From contig NZ_FNDP01000007.1 in assembly GCF_900100545.1 (NCBI RefSeq), forward strand, positions 1-64,000: a DNA stretch of 64,000 nucleotides, in the 5' to 3' direction. Made by a program: the position numbers and the translations under genes. Positions within the stretch are counted from its first letter, which is position 1, and each line of letters opens with the position of its first letter. This stretch comes from Pseudobutyrivibrio sp. 49 (GTDB taxonomy: Bacteria > Bacillota > Clostridia > Lachnospirales > Lachnospiraceae). This document shows, in pieces, positions 1 to 9,231 of this stretch. The notes under the pieces are model-generated. The model searched no databases. It was not told the DNA's origin and was given only the letters and a program-made list of their open reading frames with translations.

Positions 1-144
1 ACATGAAATTTTGTAAATTTGGAGGTCTTCAATTAATTCATTATAAAAAGTTTGAGATAAAGGGTTGTTTTCATTCACGAGTAAAGTTATCATAGTTTCC
101 TGTAAAGGGTTGTGTATAGTTTAATTTATGCATAACTAGAAAAG
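1..144. other. Left-edge region, no confident gene
   Basis: No convincing gene is visible. A short reading frame in the plus strand ends with TAG at 93-95 and is open to the window edge, so it could be the 3' end of a gene lying mostly outside. It is too short to identify. The 11-base word TAAAGGGTTGT occurs twice (58-68 and 103-113). The terminator that follows supports a transcript arriving from the left. Confidence 0.2.
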
Positions 145-185
145 GCGGGAGCGGACTGTGGTAGGTGCGGCTCCTGCTTTTTTTT
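145..185 (+). terminator. Intrinsic terminator
   Basis: An 8-bp stem (145-152 pairing with 170-177, one G-U pair) is followed directly by a run of eight T. It would end a transcript entering from the left edge and insulate the remnant at 310. Confidence 0.75.
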
Positions 186-219
186 AGCAGTATACACAAC
201 AAGAGCTATAATAATCGAA

Positions 220-279
220 GAAGGCAAGGAATGGAACAATCTGACAAAAAATGCTTCAGATTAATCTATCCTTGCCTTC
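220..279 (+). other. Two-tier hairpin upstream of the GT2 remnant
   Basis: A perfect 11-bp outer stem (220-230 with 269-279) encloses a second perfect 7-bp stem (238-244 with 256-262). The 3' side leads into a T-rich but broken tract, so it is not a textbook terminator. It lies between the terminator at 145-185 and the truncated glycosyltransferase at 310. It may be a leader structure, a decayed attenuator or part of a rearrangement junction. Confidence 0.5.
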
Positions 280-309
280 ATTTATTTTGAAGAAAAAAAG
301 AAATTTTTA

Positions 310-714
310 TTGCAGGTAAAGTTACTTTCAACACTTCACGAAGATGAAGCAACCACATATAAGGTATTATATAAATCCAAATTAGTAGCCTATATACCTG
401 AGTGTTTTTATAAATATTATCAGCGTGATTGCAGCATCATGACATCAGGATTAGAAAAAAGATATCCTGATTACATTTTGTCAATAAAAGAACGTATTCA
501 ATACTTTCAGGAACGCGGGGAAAGGGTGCTCGCTGACCACAGTATATTGAGAGTTTTGGAATACGTTAAATATATATATAGAAATGTTTCTTCTGAAAAA
601 AAAGAGGAAGTTGGTATGCTCTATAATCAAATGATTAAAGAGTATGGTATTCCGCAAACTATAAAGACTAAAAAAAAGCTGGCACTATTATTGTGGAAGT
701 TTGTTAAGGCATAA
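310..714 (+). pseudogene. 5'-truncated GT2 glycosyltransferase remnant
   Basis: The 134-residue frame matches only the C-terminal third of Lachnospiraceae GT2 enzymes. It begins almost at the conserved HEDE block (LHEDEATTYK), followed by the helical region ending in YYQRDCSIM. The same HEDE block sits near residue 190 in the neighbour at 3475 and near residue 490 in the fusion at 5566. The GT-A nucleotide-binding half with the DDGSTD and DxDD motifs is absent, and the frame upstream is stopped at 262-264. The only start is a TTG at 310 with a poor ribosome site. I infer a decayed gene that lost its 5' two thirds; a folded catalytic enzyme is unlikely. It is followed 5 bp later by the intact GT2 gene at 720. 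Confidence 0.7.
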
Positions 715-719
715 ATGTT

Positions 720-1766
720 ATGAAGAAAAATCTTATTTCGGTAGTAATACCGGTATACAACGGTGAAAATAGCATAAGACATTGTCTTGATGCTCTCTTA
801 GATCAGACATATCAGGAACTGGAAATAGTAGCAGTAGATGATGGTTCTACTGATGGTACCTATGAAATTCTGAAAGAATATGCACAGAGAGATTTTAGAG
901 TAAAGGCATACACTCATAGCAATGTGGGTGTTTCTGCTACACGTAACGAAGGAATAGATCATGCAACAGGAGAATATGTAATTTTCTGTGATGCGGATGA
1001 TTATCCTGAGCCTAATCTTGTAGAGCGCTATGCTCGCGCTATAGAGGATTGGTCCAATTCTGAAATAAGCTTTATTTGTTGCGGAATGTTTTTTGATAAT
1101 CTTTACAACAGAAATGTAAAGAATAAAAAATGTTTGTTGGAAGCAAGCTACGGCTTCGTTGAAGGCGAAAGTTATTTGATTTCCCGCACAGCAGCATCTA
1201 CCCTTGCATGGCTTAAGATTTTTAATTTTGTTACTAACAAATGTTATGATTTGAAATTTTTAAATGATAACAATATCAGATTCAACGTTGGCACTAACAT
1301 AGGTGAAGACCTTAGATTTAATTTAGATTACTTGGAAAAATGTCCTGGAAATATAGGTGTAATTAATGAATGCCTATATCACTATGTAAAGAGAACCCGT
1401 GACAGTCTTTCTATCACATATCATGTTGGTGACTTAGAAGATACAAAATGTATCTACAGGCGTTTTATTAATTGGATATCAAAAGAATCCGGTGTTACAG
1501 CTGACAATATTTTAGTTGTAAAAAGCCTTTATATTTATGATTGGGTTTGTCGTCTTACCAGCATGTATGAGGCAGCTGAACGAGACGAAAGATGCAGCGT
1601 TAAGAAAAAGCTAAGCAAAGAACTGAAATCCAAAGAATTTCAGACCATACTAAAAGAAACATACGCTGCAAAAAAAATAAGCACACTTAGATATGTGTGC
1701 TTAAGAACTAGAATATTCCAGATATTCTATTTCTTCCGTGGTATATACCAGCTTATGAAGGGCTAA
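720..1766 (+). CDS. GT2 family glycosyltransferase
   Basis: This is a 348-residue cytoplasmic or membrane-associated enzyme expected to transfer a nucleotide-activated sugar onto a growing surface glycan. The N-terminal GT-A fold is clear: a VVIPVYNG start, VDDGSTDGT near residues 39-47, an SATRNEG block and the metal-binding DADD near residue 90. A GEDLRFN block, the equivalent of HEDE, lies near residue 195. The C-terminal helical part is typical for the family at this length. The ATG lies 5 bp after the truncated paralogue, and the Shine-Dalgarno sequence is weak. The acceptor and donor cannot be read from sequence. Its stop overlaps the tail of the convergent gene at 1753 by 14 bp. Confidence 0.88.
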   Translation: MKKNLISVVIPVYNGENSIRHCLDALLDQTYQELEIVAVDDGSTDGTYEILKEYAQRDFRVKAYTHSNVGVSATRNEGIDHATGEYVIFCDADDYPEPNLVERYARAIEDWSNSEISFICCGMFFDNLYNRNVKNKKCLLEASYGFVEGESYLISRTAASTLAWLKIFNFVTNKCYDLKFLNDNNIRFNVGTNIGEDLRFNLDYLEKCPGNIGVINECLYHYVKRTRDSLSITYHVGDLEDTKCIYRRFINWISKESGVTADNILVVKSLYIYDWVCRLTSMYEAAERDERCSVKKKLSKELKSKEFQTILKETYAAKKISTLRYVCLRTRIFQIFYFFRGIYQLMKG

Positions 1767-2682
1767 GATGGCTATACATAATCGGAGCGATTATGTAGGC
1801 CAGGCGCCTTTTTGAGGAATGGGAAGGATGAACATTTTTTAGTTCAGTTTGAACTCCTCTAATTTGAGGTAGCACCTCTTTATTCCCATTCTTATATTCT
1901 TTTAGAAGACGGTACATGCTGTATTCAAGAATTGAATTATAGCTGTCCTCCACAAAGTCTTCTGAAATCAAATTTCTGATTTCATCGAAGGCAGGTTTAT
2001 ATTTAAATACTGTTCCTTTGAACAGATTAATGTTATTGGTCGCAGATGTGCTACTTTGCACATAGTGATATAAAGGAAGATTTATATAAGTAAATTTCAA
2101 ATCAGGATTCTTAGAAAACAAGGTGGTTTGAAATAATAAATCTTCACACATACTTATAGCGGTATTAAAGTAAATATCTTTTATAAGCTCTGCTCTAAAG
2201 AGACGAGTAAATAAAAAACCTCTGACATTATCGTCGGAAAACATAGCCTTTAAAAGAGTGCTTGAATCAATGGCTTTTGGATATGAGCCAGTGTAGGAGG
2301 TTGTGAGACCATCCACCTCGGTAAAATATCCGCATACACATCCAGCTATATTTTTATCCGTTAGACCAGAAATCATACATTCATAATAATTTTTTTCTAA
2401 ATAATCATCTGCGTCTAAAAAACTAATCCAATGAGATGTGGCATATTTGGCGCCTAGGTTTCTAGCGGTGGATACACCAGCATGATCTTGATGTATGTAT
2501 TTTATGAATGGATGCTTACTAGCATAATCCATGGCGATAGCTGGTGAATTATCAGTGGAGCCATCATCGATTAAAAGTATTTCATCTGGCGTAACAGTGC
2601 CAGCCAAAATACTGTCAAGCATTTGGCATAGCCCAGCGCCACAATTATAAAATGGAATTATTGTTGTGATTGTTTTATTCAT
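1753..2682 (-). CDS. GT2 family glycosyltransferase, inverted in the cluster
   Basis: This predicted GT2 sugar transferase has about 309 residues. Visible motifs are TIIPFYN at the start, LIDDGSTDNSP, STARNLG and FLDADDYL, then a CEDLLFQ block in the HEDE position. It is the only minus-strand gene in the first 20 kb. It converges with the GT2 gene at 720 (14-bp tail overlap) and diverges from the GT32 gene at 2736. The ATG at 2682 gives the usual short lead-in before the first strand. An ATG pair at 2709/2712 would add about ten residues and has a slightly better upstream purine stretch, so the start is uncertain. Its orientation suggests a later inversion or insertion. Confidence 0.85.
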   Translation of the reverse strand: MNKTITTIIPFYNCGAGLCQMLDSILAGTVTPDEILLIDDGSTDNSPAIAMDYASKHPFIKYIHQDHAGVSTARNLGAKYATSHWISFLDADDYLEKNYYECMISGLTDKNIAGCVCGYFTEVDGLTTSYTGSYPKAIDSSTLLKAMFSDDNVRGFLFTRLFRAELIKDIYFNTAISMCEDLLFQTTLFSKNPDLKFTYINLPLYHYVQSSTSATNNINLFKGTVFKYKPAFDEIRNLISEDFVEDSYNSILEYSMYRLLKEYKNGNKEVLPQIRGVQTELKNVHPSHSSKRRLAYIIAPIMYSHLSPS

Positions 2683-2735
2683 ATCTTGATTATATGTGAA
2701 TTTAATCATCACTGCAAATAACCTTGAGGAGTTTT

Positions 2736-3473
2736 ATGAGTGAGTTACTAATACCTAAAAAAATACATTATTTTTGGTTTGGTGGGGCAGAGAAATCTGC
2801 TAGCGTTTTGCGTTGCATTGATTCCTGGAAAAAACACTGCCCAGATTTCGAAATAATCGAATGGAACGAAAACAATTACGATATTCATAAACATCCATTT
2901 ATGGAAAAGGCTTTTAATGATAAAAAATGGGCATTCGTTTCTGATTATGCTCGCTTAGATGTACTAATTCAGCATGGTGGAATTTATTTGGATACAGATG
3001 TTGAGGTATTAAAGGATTTATCACCATTATGTAAAGCAAATGCATTTATCGGCTTTGAAAGAACAGACCTAATAGGTGACGGCCAAGGCTTCGGTGGAGT
3101 TGCAGGCTATCCAATATTTAAAGAAATGCTTGCAGAATATGATGGTTTAGATCAATACATCGAAAGTCCCAAGCTAAGGACAAAGGTGTTGCTTAATCAC
3201 GGACTAAGGCTAGATGGCACACATCAGCAAATCCATGGAATGGAGGTATATCCAGTAGATTATTTTTGCCCTAAAAGCTGGACCACTGGAAGAACTAAAA
3301 TTACCGAAAATACCTTTTCAATTCATCATTTTGATGAAAGCTGGAAGGGGAAAAGCGCACATAAATACACTGTGCTAATGAGGTTTCTTAACAGAACCTT
3401 TGGAGAAGAAAAAGGCCAAAAGCTGTTTAAAGATATAATTTCTATTAAAGACAAGCTAAAAGGAGAACACTGA
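2736..3473 (+). CDS. GT32-type glycosyltransferase (DXD sugar-binding family)
   Basis: This 245-residue enzyme begins IPKKIHYFWFGG, the signature opening of GT32/Gly_transf_sug capsule enzymes. It carries the metal-binding DXD in YLDTDVE near residue 87, preceded by SDYARLDVL and GGIY. These enzymes are typically mannosyl- or galactosyltransferases of capsule assembly; the exact sugar is not deducible. The ATG at 2736 follows GAGGAG by five bases; an upstream in-frame TTG at 2724 overlaps that ribosome site and is rejected. The stop codon is one base before the next gene's TTG, so the two are co-translated. Length is normal for the family. Confidence 0.88.
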   Translation: MSELLIPKKIHYFWFGGAEKSASVLRCIDSWKKHCPDFEIIEWNENNYDIHKHPFMEKAFNDKKWAFVSDYARLDVLIQHGGIYLDTDVEVLKDLSPLCKANAFIGFERTDLIGDGQGFGGVAGYPIFKEMLAEYDGLDQYIESPKLRTKVLLNHGLRLDGTHQQIHGMEVYPVDYFCPKSWTTGRTKITENTFSIHHFDESWKGKSAHKYTVLMRFLNRTFGEEKGQKLFKDIISIKDKLKGEH

Positions 3474-3474
3474 T

Positions 3475-4440
3475 TTGGAGCAAAGACCACAGGATAAATT
3501 AATATCAGTAATCGTTCCAGTTTATGATGCTGAGAAATTTCTTGATTATTGCATTAGCTCAATAATGAAACAGACCTATCAGAATTTTGAGCTTATTCTC
3601 ATTGATGATGGCTCAAAGGATTCTAGTGGTGCTATTTGTGATGAATGGTACAAAAAGGATTCTAGAATAAGGGTTGTTCATCAGAATAATTCAGGTGTTG
3701 CAGTTACTCGCAACAAGGGACTTGAAATGGCAAAGGGTGATTATATCTGCTTTGTTGATAACGATGACTTTGTAACAGAGAATTTCCTTGAGACATTTAT
3801 CATTGCCATGGAAAAAACTGATGCTGATATTGTTATGTGCGATATAGTTTCAGCCAAGGTTGGTGAGCCTGACAGGCCTTTGGACAAGGTGATAAAACTT
3901 GATGTAAAAGGATGCATGGATTGGCTTTCTAACCCATTATCAAAAGAATATGTAATCATGGTTGTTATCTGGAACAAGATGTACAAAAGAAAGCTGTTTC
4001 AGGAAAACCGTTTTGCAAAGGGCATCTATCATGAAGACGAATTCATGATTAACAATATGTTTAGAACAGTGGAAAATGTTACCTTTGTTCCATTACAGAA
4101 TTACATTTATCGTTCCAATGAAACCGGCATCACTGGTGAGAAAAATAAAAATGCAATGTATCATCTGGAATTTGCTGATGCATATGATGAGAGAATCCAG
4201 CTTGCTCTGGAAAAATATGACGATGAAGAATACGCGCTAAAGGTTGCTAAATGGATTTTCATTAAGCTGGCCGAATTCTACAAAACAGGCAATCCTAACA
4301 TGCAGAATGCTGTAAAGAAAAAGTATTCTGAGATGTATGATAAATATTCATATCTGCTTTCAGATAAGCAGAAGGCTAAATATAAGATGTTTACAATAAC
4401 CCCAGGGTTATTCTGCAAGACATTTATCAAGTATTTGTAA
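3475..4440 (+). CDS. GT2 family glycosyltransferase
   Basis: This is a 321-residue GT2 enzyme of surface polysaccharide assembly. The GT-A domain spans about residues 10-120: SVIVPVYDAEKF, LIDDGSKDSSG, AVTRNKG and VDNDDFV. In the last, the usual DADD or DSDD acid pair is written DNDD. The YHEDEF block near residue 190 marks the family-specific C-terminal region. Translation starts at TTG 3475, placed nine bases after AGGAG inside the end of the GT32 gene. The next gene starts 12 bp after the stop, so it belongs to one tightly packed operon. Donor and acceptor are unknown. Confidence 0.88.
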   Translation: MEQRPQDKLISVIVPVYDAEKFLDYCISSIMKQTYQNFELILIDDGSKDSSGAICDEWYKKDSRIRVVHQNNSGVAVTRNKGLEMAKGDYICFVDNDDFVTENFLETFIIAMEKTDADIVMCDIVSAKVGEPDRPLDKVIKLDVKGCMDWLSNPLSKEYVIMVVIWNKMYKRKLFQENRFAKGIYHEDEFMINNMFRTVENVTFVPLQNYIYRSNETGITGEKNKNAMYHLEFADAYDERIQLALEKYDDEEYALKVAKWIFIKLAEFYKTGNPNMQNAVKKKYSEMYDKYSYLLSDKQKAKYKMFTITPGLFCKTFIKYL

Positions 4441-4452
4441 GAGGTGAAAAGG

Positions 4453-5538
4453 TTGTGCAAAGATAAAAAGCTGGTATCCATCATTATTCCAGCTTACAAC
4501 GTAGAAAACTACATAGACAGCTGCATCGAATCTATCCTTGCGCAGACTTACACAGCTATTGAGGTGCTGATTGTTGACGATGGCTCAAAGGATAACACCT
4601 GGTCCCATATTGAGGGCTTCATGGCACAAGATGAAAGAGTGAGGGGATTTAGACGAGAGAATGAAGGCGTTTCAGCCACTAGAAATTTTGCCCTGACTCA
4701 GGTAAATGGCGAATACATCCAGTTCGTTGATGCAGATGATTATCTTGCAAAGAATGGGGTTGAGCGATTGGTAAATGCTATGGAATCAACAGGAGCAGAT
4801 TGGGTTAATTGCCAATACAATCGTGTTGACGAAGAGGGCAATCTACTGGAGCAGTATAGCTTCCACCATGGCTTTAAAGACACCAGCACACAGGAAGCTC
4901 GCTTTAATCTTATTAGAGATGAGCTTTTAGAATATTTCATTGGTTATGAGGTTTGGAACAAGCTATTCCGTACTTCCATAATAAAAGAAAAGGGTCTTGC
5001 CTTTGATGAAAGCTGTCACATCGGTGAGGATTTAGAATTTAATACTTGCTATGGATTCTATGCAAACTCAATCAATTGCATTGAAGACAGGCTTTACTAT
5101 TATCTTATCCGATCAGATTCAGCAATGGCAAAGTCAAAAGCATTATCTAATAATTTCAGGCAGCATCTGGAATTATCAAAGGGGATTGAATCTCGTTTTA
5201 ATGAGGCTTTCGATAAAGAATTAAATGGCAAATTTTATCAGCTCTTTTACAAGCTGATGATTCATGGCTTTAAGTCATATACTGCGGAGGAAGCCTTACA
5301 GATTTCTAAAGAGGTTGATGATGATTTTTACAAAAAATATCTTTCAGAGACCTTAAAACACAAAGATGAGTTTAGCAAGATGTTTTATCCTGAAATATCT
5401 AAGCTTTACTATAGATATGGTCTTTACATAGCCGCACACTTAAATAAAGACCATATAAGGGAGATATATTTAAAGGGTTATGATCTATATCGCATGTTGC
5501 GAAAAAGGGAGACTTTAAGGGAGTGGAAGCTATCCTAA
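4453..5538 (+). CDS. GT2 family glycosyltransferase
   Basis: This glycosyltransferase of about 361 residues has the GT2 motifs SIIIPAYNVENY, VDDGSKDNT, SATRNFA and VDADDYL. A GEDLEFN block near residue 195 replaces HEDE. The C-terminal 150 residues are helical and lysine/tyrosine-rich, as in related capsule enzymes. I prefer the TTG at 4453, because GAGGTG at 4441-4446 sits six bases upstream. The GTG at 4444 is in frame but lies inside that ribosome site. The gene is in operon with its neighbours. It most resembles the neighbours at 720 and 3475 in architecture, consistent with family expansion in this locus. Confidence 0.87.
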   Translation: MCKDKKLVSIIIPAYNVENYIDSCIESILAQTYTAIEVLIVDDGSKDNTWSHIEGFMAQDERVRGFRRENEGVSATRNFALTQVNGEYIQFVDADDYLAKNGVERLVNAMESTGADWVNCQYNRVDEEGNLLEQYSFHHGFKDTSTQEARFNLIRDELLEYFIGYEVWNKLFRTSIIKEKGLAFDESCHIGEDLEFNTCYGFYANSINCIEDRLYYYLIRSDSAMAKSKALSNNFRQHLELSKGIESRFNEAFDKELNGKFYQLFYKLMIHGFKSYTAEEALQISKEVDDDFYKKYLSETLKHKDEFSKMFYPEISKLYYRYGLYIAAHLNKDHIREIYLKGYDLYRMLRKRETLREWKLS

Positions 5539-5565
5539 AGGCTTGTCCTAAAGGAGATTAATGTT

Positions 5566-7440
5566 GTGGAAAAGAAGCATGCATATCTAGTCATGGCGCA
5601 CAGTGATTTTGAATCACTAAAGTATTTATTACAGGCGATTGATGATGATAGAAATGACATATTTATACATATCGACAAAAGAACCAGCTACGCAGATTTT
5701 GATGAAATCAAATCTTGGGTAGAAAAAGCTGGTCTATTCTTTGTGCCAAGAATGAAGGTCCGCTGGGGACATTCAAGCTTTGTGAAATGTGAACTGAAGC
5801 TTTTAGAAAAAGCCACAAAGGCAGGGCACTATCATTATTATCATTTCCTCTCGGGAGTAGATTTTCCTTTAAAATCTCAGGATGAAATCCACGACTATTT
5901 AAGAGATAAGGATTTAGAATTCATAAACTATCATTTTGACGGTGATAACGGTGATGAGTTCGCTTGGAAAATAAGATATTATCACTACTTTATGCGGTGG
6001 ATAGGGCGAGGTCATTTTGATGGCCCTGGCAAACAAAATGCCATTCTACGGCGCATAAAAGATAAAAATTGGGAGCTCGTTGGAAGGCAGGAAGCCAAAG
6101 GCTTTGATAGAAGAAAAAAATACCAAAATATTGAATTTGTAAAGGGCGATAATTGGGTTTCCATTACGGATGATTTTGCAAGATTTTTGCTATCAAAGAA
6201 AAACAAAATCATGAGGCTTTCCACCTTTGCAAACACCCCAGATGAATTCTTTATTCCAACGGTAGCTTACAATTCAGTTTATAAAGCGAGGATAGCTGGG
6301 GATAATCTAAGGCTAATTGATTGGAATCGTGGAAATCCTTACAAATTCGCATATACGGATTTAGATGAGCTAAAGCAGTCAGAAAAGCTTTTCGCAAGAA
6401 AGATATCATTTGTTAATGAACCAAGGCTGGTTCTTGAGTTGATGGAACATATAGGTGTGAAGCCTGCTTACCAAAAGCCAGACAATCCACAGGTAAGCAT
6501 TGTGGTTCCAATCTACAACGTACAGGATTACCTTGCAAAGTGTCTTGAATCAATATCAAGTCAGACCTACAAAAATATTCAGGTGATTATGGTAGATGAC
6601 GGCTCCACTGACAGCTCAGGTAATATTGCCGAAAGCTTTTCACAAAAGGATTCACGCTTCTTATACATACATCAACAAAATGGCGGCTTGTCTGCAGCCA
6701 GAAACACAGGAATCAAGGCGGCAACAGGTCAGTATATAGCAGTGGTTGATTCAGATGATTGGGTTGAACCAGATTACATTGAAGAGCTGCTGAAGGTATC
6801 AATGGAAACTGATGCTGATATCACAGTCTGTGGATTGATAAAGGAAAGCAGCACACCACAGGAAATTAGCATCAAAGATAACAAGGTATACTCACGAACC
6901 TCAGCAATGAATATTCTCAGTAATATTTTTACTGAAGATTATTTGGTGATAAATGTGGCCTGGAACAAGCTTTATAAGAAAAAGCTTTTTGACAAGGTGA
7001 GTTATCCAACAGGAAAGCTTCACGAGGATGAATACATTATCCATAGATTGATAGATGAATCTCGCTTGATATGCACAACGCCAAAGGCTTTGTATCATTA
7101 CAGAATCCGAGATGACAGCATAACCGGTGCAAAGCAGGCAGCCAATATAAAGCACTTCGATATCATAGAAGCCCACAAAGACAGGGTGAAATTTTGCAAA
7201 AGGCAAATCTACGGTGGCTTCTACAGATTGATAGTATATTCGTTGTTTGAAGAGATTATTTGGCTAATGCCAACCTACGACCATTCTTCCTTTAAGAAGT
7301 ATGGTTTGAATAATAAATTCAGGCGGATAATGCTCCGTGAGTATATAAAAAACTATTCGCAGCTGGACAGACATCAGCGTTTTGAGTACCTCTCTGTGAT
7401 AATTAATCCAGAAGAGTACAAACAAAATTCAGACAGTTAG
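5566..7440 (+). CDS. Bifunctional GT14 (core-2/I-branching type) and GT2 glycosyltransferase fusion
   Basis: This 624-residue protein carries two catalytic domains. Residues 1-300 resemble the Branch/GT14 family of beta-1,6-N-acetylglucosaminyltransferase-like enzymes: HAYLVMAHSDFESL, IFIHIDKRT, WGHSSFVKCELKLL, HFLSGVDFPL, and a WVSITDDFARFLL block. From about residue 307 a complete GT2 domain begins: SIVVPIYNVQDY, MVDDGSTDSSG, SAARNTG, VDSDDWV, then the HEDEY block. The two activities probably act on the same repeat unit, one adding a branch. GTG 5566 starts nine bases after AAGGAG; the ATG at 5561 is out of frame. The ABC exporter follows after 3 bp. Confidence 0.87.
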   Translation: MEKKHAYLVMAHSDFESLKYLLQAIDDDRNDIFIHIDKRTSYADFDEIKSWVEKAGLFFVPRMKVRWGHSSFVKCELKLLEKATKAGHYHYYHFLSGVDFPLKSQDEIHDYLRDKDLEFINYHFDGDNGDEFAWKIRYYHYFMRWIGRGHFDGPGKQNAILRRIKDKNWELVGRQEAKGFDRRKKYQNIEFVKGDNWVSITDDFARFLLSKKNKIMRLSTFANTPDEFFIPTVAYNSVYKARIAGDNLRLIDWNRGNPYKFAYTDLDELKQSEKLFARKISFVNEPRLVLELMEHIGVKPAYQKPDNPQVSIVVPIYNVQDYLAKCLESISSQTYKNIQVIMVDDGSTDSSGNIAESFSQKDSRFLYIHQQNGGLSAARNTGIKAATGQYIAVVDSDDWVEPDYIEELLKVSMETDADITVCGLIKESSTPQEISIKDNKVYSRTSAMNILSNIFTEDYLVINVAWNKLYKKKLFDKVSYPTGKLHEDEYIIHRLIDESRLICTTPKALYHYRIRDDSITGAKQAANIKHFDIIEAHKDRVKFCKRQIYGGFYRLIVYSLFEEIIWLMPTYDHSSFKKYGLNNKFRRIMLREYIKNYSQLDRHQRFEYLSVIINPEEYKQNSDS

Positions 7441-7443
7441 AGA

Positions 7444-9219
7444 ATGGAGAGCGTTTTGGGAAAATATAAAAATAAAGTATTAAATTTCAAGGACGGAATT
7501 ATTAGCAGACTATATTACAACCTTAGATGGGTTTACTCATTTTACAGGATGTATTTAGGCAGAATCCTACTATATGCTTTTATAGAAATAATGCGTATGG
7601 GTGTTGACTTTTTCATAACCTATAAGATTGGAAATGTTGTTGATTTTGCAGTTGCAAAGAACACAGACAAGGTAATAGGTATGGGATTACTATACGCCGG
7701 GTTGTTCTTTGGAAACGCCATACTAAGCATAGCGTCAAACCGTACAGCAGCATGGAATTACAATTCTATGCAGGCAGATATGGTTAAGAAGCTTTTCAAT
7801 AAAGTACTTAAGGCTGATTGGGAAGAGCTTACAGCCTTTCACTCAGGTGATTTGATTACAAGAATGTCTACCGATGCAAAGACAATTTCGCAGAATGTAG
7901 GTACGTTCCTTACCACAATCATCACACAATCATTGATGATTATCGTGGCACTTACAGTTATTCTTGTGAATGATGCTAGCATGATTCTTGTAGTTATTGT
8001 TGTTGCTCCTATAATCGTATTCTCATCAAGATTATTCATGAGAAAAATATATGAGTCACAGACAGCAATTAAAAAGATTGAAAGTAAAGAGACTGCTTAC
8101 AGCAAGGAGTCCTTCCACAATATTCAGGCTGTTAAGGCATTCGGTCTTGCAGATGAATTCTATAGACGAATTAATTTTTTGGAGCAGGACAGATATGCTG
8201 CTGACATGAAGTCCAATATGTACTCACTTATGTCATGGATTATCACATACCTTGCTGGTATTTTCTCAGCAATTATCTGTATCGGCTGGGCATTTTTCAG
8301 AGTTGATTCAGGTGCTATGACACTTGGTGCCCTTACAGTAGTAATCATGATGGCATACAGAATCGCTGTTGCAGGAAAGGCACTTTTACAGCAGATTCCC
8401 CTTTCATTACAGCTTACAGTTTCAATTGAACGTGTAAGAGATATTATCAACATCCATAACGAAAAGCTTGTTGAGACTGTAGAGTATGAAAAGTTTGCAG
8501 TTGAGACAGATAAAAACGGTGTTTCAGTTCATGTTGATGATATGAGCTTTGCATACAAAACAGGACGTCAGATTTTCAACAACGTAAATCTCGAGGCTAA
8601 TCCAGGAGAGATCATTGCTCTTGTTGGTCCTTCAGGTGAAGGTAAGACAACAATGCTTAGAATCCTTCTTGGAATTCTTAAGGCTGCTTCCGGAAATGTA
8701 TACGCACAGCTTCCAGAAAACGGCGAAAAGTACGGATTCTCAACAGAGACTCGTTCACTTATAGCCTATGTTCCACAGGGCAATACAATGCTTTCTGGAA
8801 CTATCAAGGAAAACATGCAGCTTATAGCTCCTGATGCTACTGATGAGGAAATCATAGATGCATTAAAGCAATCCTGTGCATATGATTTTGTGCAGAAGCT
8901 TCCAGATGGTATATATCACAATATCGGTGAAAGTGGTGTTGGATTCTCTGAGGGACAGAATCAGAGACTTGCAATTGCAAGAGCAATCCTTAGAAAGACA
9001 CCTATACTACTTATGGATGAGGCGACTTCCGCTCTTGATGTTGCTACAGAAAGAAAGGTTCTTAGTAACCTCATGAAGAAGGACACAAAACGTACCTGTA
9101 TCCTTACAACACATCGTCCTAGTGTATTATCTGCATGCGATAGAGTATATCGTATATGCGATACTAAGGTTACAGTTATAAATGAAGCTGAAATTCAGCA
9201 GCTTATGAATGATTTTTAA
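7444..9219 (+). CDS. ABC exporter, fused membrane and ATPase domains
   Basis: This 591-residue half-transporter of the MsbA/ABCB type is expected to work as a homodimer. Residues about 30-330 contain the six-helix membrane domain. The ATPase follows, with Walker A GPSGEGKT at 395-402, a Q-loop VPQGN, the signature FSEGQNQRLAIARA (LSGGQ variant), DEATSALD at 525-532 and the switch histidine in TTHRPS. It sits between glycosyltransferases and the sugar aminotransferase, so export of a lipid-linked glycan or precursor is plausible but inferred. There is no Wzx-like flippase gene in the window, so this protein could carry that role. Confidence 0.85.
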   Translation: MESVLGKYKNKVLNFKDGIISRLYYNLRWVYSFYRMYLGRILLYAFIEIMRMGVDFFITYKIGNVVDFAVAKNTDKVIGMGLLYAGLFFGNAILSIASNRTAAWNYNSMQADMVKKLFNKVLKADWEELTAFHSGDLITRMSTDAKTISQNVGTFLTTIITQSLMIIVALTVILVNDASMILVVIVVAPIIVFSSRLFMRKIYESQTAIKKIESKETAYSKESFHNIQAVKAFGLADEFYRRINFLEQDRYAADMKSNMYSLMSWIITYLAGIFSAIICIGWAFFRVDSGAMTLGALTVVIMMAYRIAVAGKALLQQIPLSLQLTVSIERVRDIINIHNEKLVETVEYEKFAVETDKNGVSVHVDDMSFAYKTGRQIFNNVNLEANPGEIIALVGPSGEGKTTMLRILLGILKAASGNVYAQLPENGEKYGFSTETRSLIAYVPQGNTMLSGTIKENMQLIAPDATDEEIIDALKQSCAYDFVQKLPDGIYHNIGESGVGFSEGQNQRLAIARAILRKTPILLMDEATSALDVATERKVLSNLMKKDTKRTCILTTHRPSVLSACDRVYRICDTKVTVINEAEIQQLMNDF

Positions 9220-9231
9220 AAGGGAAATGTT

